From positions 52,851,389 to 52,915,388 of the forward strand of contig CANTUZ010000005.1 in assembly GCA_947846985.1 (NCBI GenBank): 64,000 nt of DNA, written 5' to 3'. The stretch is from Fratercula arctica. Taxonomy: Eukaryota > Chordata > Aves > Charadriiformes > Alcidae. The notes under the pieces are model-generated. The model was not told where the DNA came from. It was given only the letters and a program-made list of their open reading frames with translations, and did no database searches. Positions 1 through 11,348 of this stretch are shown in pieces; positions within the stretch are counted from its first letter, which is position 1, and each line of letters begins with the position of its first letter. The position numbers and the translations under genes are program-made.

Positions 1-418
1 AGCAGGACCCAGCTGAGCCCATCAGCCAAGCGGGTGGCTCCTCTGTGAAAGCGTATTTCAGAAAGGGCAGAAAATGTCACAGAGAGGAGAAGGGAACAAA
101 AAAAGTGGGAAACAGCAGAGGGAATGCCAGAGTCAGAGAAGGAGGGGGAGGAATGCCACAATGCTAGAGAAAATGCCCACCACCACAGGCTGGGGAGGAC
201 CCAAGCCAGAGCAGAGGAAAAATGTGACGAGGAAGAAGCAGCAGAGAGAAACCCCTCCTTTCCACTCGGGGTGAGGGGAAGGGTCTGGAGTGGAGGAGTA
301 AAGTTGAATCTGGGAAAGCAGGCAAGAAAAGTGTTGGTTTAATGTCTCTCCTTGTTTCTCACTACTTAAATCAGTAATTAAATACCTATTTTAACTGGCA
401 ATAAATTAAGTTAATTTA
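1..418. other. Intergenic sequence, purine-rich
   Basis: No gene is supported. The plus strand from about 60 to 320 is rich in G and A. Short open frames here have no recognisable domain and biased composition (Arg, Glu, Gln), as expected from purine-rich DNA. Confidence 0.6.
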
Positions 419-477
419 GAATCATAGAATCACAGAATGGGTTGGAAGGGACCTTTAAAGATCATCTAGTTCTAACC
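419..477 (-). mobile_element. CR1 LINE, extreme 3' end only
   Basis: Read on the minus strand this is the terminal part of an avian CR1 retroposon: the 'ggttggac-type / gatgatctttaaaggtccc / ttccaaccc' stretch followed by the end repeat. On the plus strand the end repeat shows as ATCATAG-AATCACAG. Only about 60 bp remain, which fits the severe 5' truncation usual for CR1 insertions. No coding sequence is left. Confidence 0.88.
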
Positions 478-3400
478 ATAGAATGTGTTTCTGCCAAAAT
501 GGCTTCTCTCATGGCTGAAGTGGTTGCCCATGGCATACATTCGCTCCCTTCCTCTGCTTAAGAGGAGTGAAATTCTTAACCACCTTGCCCTGTTGGCTGT
601 GTACTACTCTGGCTTTTTGCCTTGCCTATTAAAGTTGTGATTTTAAATTTAAAAAAAAAATAAAAATTAAATGTTGGCTGGACTAGAGATGGTAGGGAAG
701 AGTAAATAGTGCACTGACCTGGCAGGTTGATGCTGGCTTTTGTCCCAACCAACTGTTTCATGTGGAGAAGTCATTGAAGGAAATGTATAAACGGTCCATG
801 GAGCAGGGACCAGGATCTGGGGGATCCCCTCATCCAGCCATGCAACAGATCTGCTCAGCAGACCAAAGAGTTGTACTCCCTTTTTGTCTCTCAAGGGATC
901 AAGGATGACAGTCTTTGGTTTGAGAGCTAGTAATGCAGGGAAATTATTTGGTGAAAAAGGACGCTGTCTTCTACGGACTATAATTTCCTGAAATGTCCTT
1001 AGCATGCAACAAGTCTACAGAGCAAAAAGAGATCATGCAGGCTTGCATGACGGTGTTCAAGTCCTTGCTTCAATTCAGCCAAAAGTGGTGATTTGAAACT
1101 ATTGAACCATTACCTGGACCTGTTTCTCTCTGGCTTTAAACAGCCAGTCTCAGAAATGGGCTCACAGCTGACATTTCTTAGCAGACACAGCTACATGTTT
1201 TTCTTGGTGGCCTTCCTTGTTGGCGAGGCTCAGACAGCCCTTTGCTTGGTCTGCCAGTTTCCAGTGAAGCCAGTTCCACTTTCCACTGTTCCCCTTTCCA
1301 CTGCTCTGCGACATTATCTGGGGAGCCCCAAACACCCTACCCAGACCTCAGGTCTCTCCAGTTTTGACTGAACTAACTCAGTTCCCCTTCGAATTTAGCC
1401 CTCAGGTCAAAATATCACATTTGTCTTCCTTGTGATTGATCCTAGTTTGAAAAACAGGTCTCTAGAAAGATGGAACATTAGTGTGTTGTATCTAACTTTG
1501 CACATTACACAGGGGCAGGTTCAACACTGCAGTCTCTGAGCTAAACAAATCTGAGACAAACTTTTGGAGACACCTAAGAGCATTCTCAGAGTTGCCTCCG
1601 GAGTCCTCTCTTCCTGTGCTAATCCAAACACAGTCTTTTAAAAAGTCAGGAGGCTTGTGCTCCTCTTAATCCCAGCAAGACTCTGCTAACCATGCTGTAT
1701 TTCAATATTCTGGGCACTGTCTGGTCAATTGTCTTCTCATGGAGAAAGGCAGATTTTTCCTGGAAAATAGAGCAGGCAAGGTATGCTCATAAACCACCTT
1801 TGCCATGGCTATACTAGGAAAGATCTTTACCTAATTAGCTCAATAGGTTATAACATTTACTCACAATCACACATAGAGGTGCACTTAGGTTTGGGAAAAG
1901 GGATATTGTATGTGGAAGGGTTAAACTGAATTTGTTCTTCCTGCAGAGTAGCCAGATGTGGTTGTTTTCATCTCCAGGTGGACAAGCCTGGCTGTAGCCC
2001 TGTGAGGATATAAATCACCATGAAGACTTTCTGTGAAACTCAGCAGTGTGGATTTATATGATTCCAGTTTCGTCTTTCTTTGATCAGCTGTGAAGCCAAG
2101 TCTTGTTTGGGTTTTTTGGGTGATTTTATGACTTCTTCATGTCTTAGTTCTAAGGTCCTAAGTCTAGTTTAGTTGTTGACTGTAGACCATTAGTTGAAGT
2201 AGTGAGTGTCTATTTTCTGTGAGTTTCCTCTGAGTCATGAAGAGCTGGACAATAAAGCAACTGGCACTGGAAGAAATAATGAGAGGTGTTACTTAAAGCC
2301 TCTTCAGATTAATTTTTGAAGTTGTCTTTTTATTCAGGTACTAACAAAAGCCACACAAGATATTTTAAACTATTGTTTTCTGTTCTTTCAGCAGCAATGG
2401 GTCTCTGTACATAAAACCCCAGGGAGACTGGGTATAAACCAGTACAAATAACATTACTTTTCAGCCCCTGGTGACTGATCAGATGAGCACAAGCGATGTA
2501 TCTGACTAAAAACTTTGTTCTCAGGTTTTGTGTATGGCTTCAGTCCCTCTCTCTGGGAATGTACAGTGCTGAGCAATGCAGCTAATTCCTACATCCTAAA
2601 CTGTCCTGATGGCGTACGTACTTGTTCTGGGGTCATCGTGCCCTTTTGCTTGACTCTCATTAGGCACATGTGCTGCTACATAAGGATTAGCAAACACACC
2701 CCTTCTGGATCGCTAGCTCAAACTTGTGTTCTGTTCCCTTCTAATTTGGGAATTTGGGAGAAAAATTAAACCTCTGTGACATTAACTTGGTGAGTACTTT
2801 TGTTTAAGTTGAATTATCTTGAAAGGCAGAAGTAGGCAGGAACTGAAACTTCACAGCTGAAATACTCGGATTATATCTATTTTGTTGGCTGTAACTTGCT
2901 TGAAGGTAACTTAGACCCACTGCATCTTTAGTTGATACTCAGTGAGTTAGTGTTACAGCTATTTCGTGGAAATGTAGATTTGATTCATATCCTAGTAATA
3001 TTTCTCTTCCGTCTTCTCCATCTCCTGCTTGGTTGAAAATTTCTGTTATTGGTCTGCATGTGTCAGTTGATGGCAAGTTTCTTTGGCACATCCGCATGAA
3101 GCTTCTGGATGATGTTTACTGCTCCTCAGGCTGTAACAGTAATTATGCATCAAATGGCAGAGTGAAGCCTCTGGAGATTGGAATTTCCTCTAAAACATGA
3201 AGCCTGTGACAATGCTATCCACCTTCTAACCATGTACTAATTACATATGTATACATAAACTCCTCCCTAATTTTATTTATATGCTAAAAAGATCATTTGT
3301 ATTAAATCTTGTTCTGATTTAAGCATTAGTTCCTAAATGCTATTTTTGGATGTCAGTGATTTAATTCTCACCATACAAGGAAATGCTTTTACCCCAAAGT

Positions 3401-6357
3401 ACAGGTGGGAAACCTGTGGCAGAGAACTCCTGTGTGGCTGCCAACAGGGAGGCCTTGGTGAATGAGAGGCAGAGGAAGGCTCTGTGGGTGTACGGCTGTG
3501 CCGGGGTCCCGTCCACCCAAGCAGAGCTAGTGGGTTTTGAATTGAGGTGGGGGGGAATCATCGGTTCTCATACTGCTTACAATGGGGCCCTCACTGCAAG
3601 AAGGGACCCTCACTCTCTGCTCTTCAGTGCCACCTTGCAAACACAGGTTGAGGACCTGGATAGTGCAGACCCAGGATGATTTAAATTCATTATTTAAATA
3701 GATACAGTGACTATCTTACTGAATCTCCATGAACTCTTTATGTGTGAACCTCTGTTTGAAATGTTACCCCAACTCAAACACCAAGAGAAAAGATGCCTTC
3801 ATGTTTTCATTGGGCTCCATTGTTTCATTTTATCTCATAATAAGAGTTCCCCTATTTTATTTCCTTTGTATTGAGCCTAAGATCAAAGCAATAACTCTGT
3901 TAAAAAGCAATCACTTCTAATCAATTTAATAAGCAGAAAGGGAAGTGCTTTGACTAAATGAAAAGCTTTTGGCCAAGTCTCTGTGGCTATCAGACTGCTT
4001 GCTGGCACTGCTCCGTGCTGCATGTCCCAATTCCCTCGGTCCCTGCCCCAGTCAGTCCCCAGCAGTGCAGAGCTGGCCTCGCAGCGCGGCAGGTACCTGC
4101 CTGCTTTTCCCACTCTGGGAGTGTGGGCAGCTTCAGTCTATTCAGCTCACATGAGAAAGGCCTGAATAATTACACCTTGGAGACTTTTCCTGGAGCTGAG
4201 GGTAAACAGCAGGCAAGCGGAATTGTATTCACTTCTCATCTAAGCAGAACTTACCCATATCTTGGTATCTAGTGTGGAATATTTCACTTTATTACCTTTT
4301 TGACTTACCACTGCCCAGTCCAAAACCAAGCAGTAAGTTGGTGCATGTGCTCAGGTCATTTACTTCCTGGGGCTTTCACATACCAGGGACACATTTCTGG
4401 AATTCCTCCTATTCTTTGAAACAAAAAGCTCCAGTTACCTTCAAGCTGCTGGTGTTAACTATATTCCAGGCACCAAACTTTAGCTTTTTGCAGACCAATT
4501 AGGACAAGATATTGTTCCTCCAGGGGAGGCTGCTGTGAGCAAGGTAGACCACAGTTCGACAACTTAATTTACTGTTCAAATTGTGCAGCTGATCCGGAAT
4601 GCCAGGCAAAAAAGCAATGACTGGTGCTTGCATTACCGTTAGCTTCAAGATGGGAAGGAGCCTTTGCTGACTGGTTCTGCCTATCCTCTCCCAAAGGCTG
4701 TTTCTGATATGCACAAGCCTGCAAAGAGGAGCAGGGTAGAAAAAGAGGGAAGAGCAAAATAAGTGCCCAAGACAAAGGCTGAAGCATGAAAAGACCATAA
4801 TCTGCTGTAGCCACAATTCAGATTAGCCAGTCATGCAGGATGCTCGGGCAGCACTGCAAAGAGCTGCGCTCTTTGCCATAGCCAATGCAAGTATTGCACC
4901 CACGTATATATCCTGGTGACATAGGAAAAAATTTATGTAAAAATGACGAGCATTTTTATTGCGTGGCCTCAGAATCCCCTACAGAAAAGCACCCTCAAAA
5001 CTTCTTCAGGTCTCAAATTGGACAAATTACTGACATCAGCAGTGAGTTGAAAGGCAAGACGAAAACTTTTATTTTGATCTTTTTTAAACTAGAACAGTAT
5101 TTATCAGACCTCAGATATCTTTGCTACAAAGGCACTATTTTAATACTTTTAAGATGATAAAATCTAACAAAAACCTGGTAGAAAATGTCCTTATTATGTA
5201 TCCTCACATGGTCTTGGGAGGACGCCTGAGAATTATTATAATGATCTATGGAGCTTGTACTCAAACTTAAAGGCAAGAAACGATTTTGGTTCTCGAGTAG
5301 TGAGCAGCCAGCATTGCATCCTCGAAGGAGGCCAGAGCAGTGTTTTAAATGCTGTCAGTGGGAGTTTTAAATCCACTCAGGACTTCGTTAGTGCTTGCAT
5401 ATTTTGTAAGATGTTCAGACACTACTAAAGTGATGAGCAGCAAGATAAAACAGTGATAGTAACAGCTACCACTGTAATAGCTGTAGCTGGGTCAAGGACA
5501 GACTAAGTCCATTTGTCGGAGGTAAATTGTTAAGAGTTTGCATTCACCTGGACTTATTTGATCTAACAGACATCTGTGGTGAGCTGCCAGTAAGGTTAGC
5601 TCTCAGAAAGTGAAAGTTAATGCAGAGTCTGTGAATTGCTTGGCCAGTGAGGTAGAAGTCCATCTGCTTCATGTTACCAGGAGGGATTTCAGAAAAGCTG
5701 ATCTTTCCATTGCACAAACAGATCTCAGACCCACACAAGAAGCAAATGTGTTGTAAAATGAGATTTTTTTGTTCATTACATAGAGATCATCTTTCAAAAA
5801 AGTATATAAATAACCCATAGAATTCAATCCCATTGAAGGTATAGGTTGTAAAGATCCTCTTGCTACCTCCAGGTCTTAAAGCTACAGACTTCAAAACACT
5901 TCTTATTTAAGAACTACCTGTTACCCCCCAAGGTGAATTGGGGGTAACATTGCTTTAAGAGTTGCCTAATTATGTATTTAGCTGTGAGGCTGGAGGCCTT
6001 CTGTGTTTTGGGTGATAAACCTGCCTAAAATATATACTGACCCAAGATACAGTCTCTTAAGTAACTCAAAGACAGCTTAGACATTTTCTCACTGGGTGTT
6101 TGCCATTGAAACTGGAATAACTCACAGGGGTCTTGTGGAGAACACAGCAATGGCATGGAAGATTTGACAACAGAACTGAATGCAAGAAAAGGAAATGTCT
6201 TTATTAAAGGGCCTGATCCAGATATCCTTAATGAAAGAAGGTTTCTTACTAATGCTTTTGAAAGAAAATTGAGTTGAGTTTGGGTAAGATTTGAGAAGTT
6301 GCTGATGGATTTTGCTACTGTTGTTATCCCTTTTAATCCCATAGGTAGGCTGCTCTG
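478..6357. other. Intergenic sequence without recognised genes
   Basis: AT-rich single-copy DNA. Open frames are short, overlap on both strands and show no domain or splice-site pattern I can name. A poly-A-like stretch lies near 649-668 and an inverted repeat at 5920-5948 (listed separately). No tRNA, rRNA or other structured RNA gene was recognised. Confidence 0.55.
5920..5948. repeat. Short inverted repeat (hairpin)
   Basis: The left arm at 5920-5931 (GTTACCCCCCAA) pairs with the right arm at 5938-5948 (TTGGGGGTAAC) over 11 base pairs with one bulged C, around a 6-base loop (GGTGAA). No known element or RNA family is recognised. It could be a chance palindrome or the footprint of a small lost element. 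Confidence 0.7.
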
Positions 6358-7585
6358 ACATGAAGGTGATTGGGAGCAGTCAGCATGGCTTCACCAAGGG
6401 GAAGTCATGCTTGAACAACCCAATTACCTTCTATGATGAAATGACTGTCTTGGTAGATGATTGTCAAGAGCAATGGATATTGTCTACCTTGACTTCAGCT
6501 CTTGATGCTGACTCCCAGAAGATCCACACAGAAAAGCTGATAAGTGTGGCCTGAGTAAGTAGACAGTGAGGTAGATTGAGAATTGTCTTAATGCCCAGGC
6601 CCAGAGTGTGGTGATCAGTGGAACAAAGTTGGAGACCAGTAACTAGTGGTTTACCTAAAGGGTCAGTATTGGGTCCAATCCCATTTAGCATCTTCATTAA
6701 TGACCTGGATGATGGGGCACAGTATACCCTCAGCAAAACTGGGAAGAGTGGCTGATATACCAGAGGGTCATGCTGTCATCCAGATGGACCTTGACAGGCT
6801 GGAGAAATGGGCTGACAAGTTCAACATCATCAAGTTCAACAAGGAGATGCGCAAAGTCCTGCACCTGGGGAGGAACAACGCCATGCACCAATATATGGTG
6901 GGGGCCACCCAGCTGAAAAGCAGATTGGGAGAAAAGGACCTGGGGGTCCTGGTGGACACTAAGTTGAACAGGAGCCAGCAGTGTGACCATGCAGCAAAGA
7001 AGGGCTAATGGTATCCTGGGCTGCATTAGGCAAAGTATTGCCAGCAGGTCTGGGGAGGTGATCCTTCAGCTCTATTCAGCACTGGTGAGGCCACGCCTGG
7101 AGTACTGTGTCCAGTGCTGGGCTCCCCAGTGCTGGAGAGAGTCCAACAATGGGCCATTAAGTTGATTAAGGGATTGGAGCATATCTCCTAGGAGGAAAGG
7201 CTAAGAGCAAGGGGGGGGGGGGGGGGGGGGGGGCAGGGAGGAGAAGGGGAAGGGGGCGGGTCTTACCAATGTGTGTAAATACCTGAAGAGGATGGAGCCA
7301 GGCTCTTTTCAGTGGTGCCCAGTGACAGGACCAGAGGCAATGGGCACAAACTGAAACACAGGAGGTTCCCTCTGAACATGGGGAAACACTTTTTTGCTGT
7401 GAGGGTGACCGAGCACCGTCACGGGGTGCCCAGAGAGGCTTTGGAGTCTCCATCCTTGGAGATATTCAAATGCTGTCTGGGCATGGCCCCCAGCTGTAAG
7501 TGGCCCTGCTTGAGCAGGAGGGTTGGACCAGATGACCTCCAGAGGTCCTTCCAACCTCAACCAATCTCTGATTCTGTGAATTTGT
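6358..7585 (+). mobile_element. CR1 LINE, 3' part with decayed reverse transcriptase
   Basis: A 5'-truncated non-LTR retroposon of the CR1 clade. Translations in three frames give successive pieces of the ORF2 reverse transcriptase and C-terminal region. A QHGFTKGKSC block lies near 6375-6410, and [18 protein letters not shown] near 6660-6715. VLHLGRNN, then EKDLGVLVD, lie in about 6850-6960, and [10 protein letters not shown] and [10 protein letters not shown] in 6995-7110. [16 protein letters not shown] and [13 protein letters not shown] lie in 7318-7470. The 3' end reads through 'gaccagatgacctccagaggtccttccaacct' into a degenerate 'ctctgattctgtgaa' tail. The reading frame shifts at least three times. 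The aspartate-pair (FADD) catalytic box expected just before the VAD.PEG block is missing at about 6732-6736. A 23-base G run interrupts it at 7211-7233. It is a dead copy, not a host gene. No target-site duplication was identified. Confidence 0.93.
7211..7233 (+). repeat. Poly-G run (23 bases) inside the CR1 copy
   Basis: Twenty-three consecutive G residues, followed by more G-rich sequence to about 7260. It lies where CR1 copies normally encode the segment between the YEERLRE-like and the following domain. It can form a G-quadruplex, and is also a difficult template for sequencing, so its true length is uncertain. Confidence 0.9.
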
Positions 7586-10500
7586 GACCTTTCCCTTTAA
7601 CAGATTGTGAAGGCAGAGGATGAACTTATCATTTGAATCAAATTTATTATTGAGCATCTTTGCTCTAGCTAACTTCATATATGAGAACAATTTCTTGGTG
7701 TAATTCTTTCCCCAGATCAAATAGTTTGAACTGGAGTGGATTAAAGGAACCTTTTACCCGAGACCTTTGGGACTGAAGAAAGCACACACAGGAAGAAGAA
7801 TGCCTAAAAATAGATGCAGCAGACAAACGCAAGCATTTCTGTGTGCCAGATTACATGTTATACAATCATGCTCATCCTTTGCCACCCACGACTTCCTCTG
7901 GACACCCACCTTGGCTTGGGCAACATGAGAACGGCACTGGGGATCTCACGTCCTTCTTCTTCAAAAGGAAAAGGTGTAAAGCAATTCAGCAAGAGGTGAA
8001 TCTCAGGCAGCTGATGACTGTGCAGGCCCAGGTACAACAGGGTACCGCCAGGCAGTCTGACAGCTGTACGCAGACTCTGAGTAGTTCTTTACACTATTAA
8101 AGGTCTCATGACATGGCACTTGGACTGTGCTTTTCAAAGTACACTCTGTATTTTTCATTGCAAGCTGTATCCAGCTTTAGTACAAGAGTGTAATCAATCA
8201 CTACTGTGTTTTCTGATGTTTGCTAATGATCAGCTGTGACATGCTATTTAACATGAAAGCAGCAAGTGCCTGCTTCATTTCTACTATAAATTGACACTGA
8301 ATAACCTGGCAAATATATTAACCTATTCATTTGACTTTAGTTTGTCTAAATGCTTCACACCAGGCTGCCTTCCCTTTTAAATAGCTCTACTATAAAACAG
8401 TAACAGTTGCAAACACTAAAGCCAAACCAGCAAAATATTGTGGGAATCATCAGCTGAATACTATTATTTTAAATTTACTTTCAGGTACTTTTCCGGATAT
8501 AATTCTTGTATTTGACAAAGTGCATCTTGCTGATAAGCCAGGTACTAATTAACATACCTTTCATTTAAGATTCCCTAGTGACAATCAAAGAACAAAGGTC
8601 TTGCGAATGATTAACAATCAAAGCTAAAGATAACAGTTGACTTCAGATCAATCTGATCTTTACCAGAATGCATTTGGCTAAAAAGACATGAAGTAACCCC
8701 TGTAATCCTTTAAGTGAGGTTACTCCAATCATAAAGAGGACATAAAAATAGCACTTGAAATTTAAGAGGTTTATGGTGGTCAGTGCCCGAGACTAGTTGC
8801 TCTGAAGAAACATCAAAGGAAAATATTCATTACAGATAAAGCCCGCTTAGGCTCGGCAGGCCATTTAACACCTATCGCACAGTTTTCCAGCTGGGGAAAA
8901 TGCACTTCTTTTTCCTTTCCTCTACAGAACTGGTTAACTCTCAGTTCTGTCTCTCCTTCTGCCCCCTCATCTTCAATAAATGCAAGAGATCTTCTCTTAC
9001 ACATCATTTAGGTGACTTACTCTCTTTGGAGTGTGCTGTTACGCTCCACTGTAAATATGATCAACTCTGCTTTTTCACCTTAATGTTCTGCTTTAACTAT
9101 GCTGAATCCTAAAGCGTATTCTATTTTGGGAGCATCCTAGCTTTTGGCATGCTTATATATTGAGTCCTCAGCAACCTGAAAGTCGAGTGATGGTTAGTGT
9201 CCAAGGCTGCAAATCAGCTTAGCTTGCTTGCTGATAGATATGACAGAAACACGTGTCTGCAACTAGTAATTTTCTCTTGCCAGGACATTTTTAGGGGCAA
9301 AAAGGAAAGTTTTAAAACATCCAATTGAAAACCTCTCTCAAACACGCTATCTACATCTTCTTAACATACTGTTCTGGGGCTGTTAGTGTAGAAAGAGCAG
9401 GAAGAACAATTTAAACCTTACTGAAATTGAGCAAATTGGATTGTGGTGGCTAAGTTCAAGTGAAAGCTTCTTGTATATGAGGAGCTTACAACTATTTGGC
9501 TGGCAGAAAGCCATGTGATCTTACTCTTATAATTAGAAGGAGACTTCTAGATGGTGACAATTCCTACTGCTCTGCTGGCTGCAGGTGTGCAGGCGTGGAA
9601 TCACGGAGGTACCGAAATGAATCGTGAGGGATGAACAGCAAGAAGGGAAGGCAGGGTGCTGCTGCTCTGTTGTCAGTGCTGCCACTTGCTCTCCCTGTGA
9701 CAATTCTGTTACTGTGATTTCCACTTGTATTTATCGCTTTAATGCCAAAGACTCAGGAATGGTGGACTCAGTTCCCAGTGTGGTCAGTACCCTGCAAACA
9801 CGCAAAAAAAGGGCAATTTCTGCTTCTAACCCCAAGCTTGCCATCTAAGAATTAAGATACAATCCAGCAGAATGCAGGCAGCTAAATGGGAATATATGGG
9901 ATCCAGTGGAGACGTTATGCTTATTATCAGAGGTGAGAGGCTCCAGCTACCAGCAGCCTAGCTAGCTGGTAGCACTTTGGTGACATCATGGCAAAAGAGA
10001 ATTTAAGAAATATTTGAAGGTGCATGTAAGCATGTCTGTGAAACTTCACAGAGTGCCTATCTTGTGTGAGGGATGAGATAAAGAGAGGCGATGTGTGTCC
10101 GGGCCCCAAATAAGTGGGTCCTGACACACAGTCCGATTAGAAGCATGTTTTGATCCCTCCAAGAATGACTACAAGACAAGAGCAAGGATGGGGTGGAGGG
10201 TTGAAAAGCTGAGACTGAAAAGATGAGAAAGAAAAGACATACATGCAATGCAAGAGGAGGAGAAAGTGAAGGATCCAGGCAGCTGCACAGGAAAATTATT
10301 TTCTAGAATGATTTTGGATGAGACAAGTAGATAGCAGGGATTCTTGTAAAAACACACAACCTGTCAGGCTGAGATGTTTCCTGGACACAGGGACAGAAGA
10401 TGAGACACAGAGTGGTGGGGGTGAGAGGATGTCTGTGTTATCCCAACTGAGCTAGAGAAGAGGAAGAAGACATGGTGGGACAGACCTTATACACATATGT

Positions 10501-11187
10501 ATAAGGAGGTACCAGAGAGACAGGCAGATTTGCAGGCAATTGAAAGGCAGGCCTACATGGAATAGAGCAATAGATCTGTCAAATACCTACACAGAGACAG
10601 CAAGTGCATGGGCTTGGCTAGTAACTGGTGAGATCAGCAGGGAACAAGTATTGATGGAGAGTAGACAATCAAAGATGCAGCTCTGGGAAGGGTGCTCAGG
10701 TGACTGCTGCTGCAGAGGATGAAAACGAGGAGCAATTAGGGAGGGAGGGCAGAATCAGAAGTCACTGAAGCAAAGAAGAAGAAAAGCGTGGTTAGCAGGA
10801 GCTGGCAGGTTGCAGTGGAGGAGGCTGGTTCAGACCTACTCCTTGAGCTGTGCTTTGAAGCAGGTTGTTAGACCTGTACAGTGTTTTTCCTCCATCACCC
10901 TCTCTTGCCTGGCACACCAAGTTCTGCTGGGTGTGTTTTAGCAGGAACAGGCATCTGGTGAGGCTTTTTCATGCAGAGAGGAGGTGCTGTCCTAAGGGCA
11001 TGATCTCAACCAGCCACATGAGACAGCAGATGTTTTGTGGGAGTTGTCACAGCGAAGCCCTTGCACTTTCCTGCCACCACCAGCACTTGTTATCCCTTTC
11101 TTTTCTTCTCCAGCTGACTGCTGGAATGAGCCAGTGGAAGAAAAGGGGATCAGAGAGAGAGTGCCCAAAACAGAGCTGCTTCCTGGC
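7586..11187. other. Intergenic sequence without recognised genes
   Basis: No exon-like structure was recognised. From about 10060 to 10850 the plus strand is markedly purine-rich (GA-rich). The rest is ordinary AT-rich single-copy DNA. Open frames are short and lack domains. Confidence 0.55.
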
Positions 11188-11348
11188 AAGGCTGCCCAGG
11201 GAAGTGGTTGAGTCACCATCCCTGGAGGTCTTTAAAAGACATGTAGATGTGGTCCTTAGGGACATGGTTTAGTGGTGGACTTAACGATTGGGCTCAATGA
11301 TCTTAAAGGTCTTTTCCAACCTACACGATACTATGATTCTATGATTCT
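11188..11348 (+). mobile_element. CR1 LINE, 3' end
   Basis: The sequence 'ggctgcccagggaagtggtt' leads into the ESPSLEVFKRHVDVVLRD-type coding end, then the CR1 3' UTR and two copies of the ATTCTATG end repeat at about 11334-11348. It is truncated at the 5' side to about 160 bp. The end repeat is well preserved, so this copy looks younger than the one at 6358-7585. The open frame crossing it on the plus strand is partly this CR1 coding tail and is not a gene. Confidence 0.93.

Noticed and set aside
3383..3679. A 98-residue plus-strand frame
   Set aside because: No domain, no splice sites of note and an overlapping frame on the opposite strand; consistent with chance.
6360..7587. Plus-strand frames treated as host genes
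   Set aside because: They are consecutive pieces of CR1 reverse transcriptase in different frames.
10865..11272. A 135-residue plus-strand frame as a gene
   Set aside because: Its C-terminal part is CR1 coding tail and the rest has no domain or conserved splice structure.
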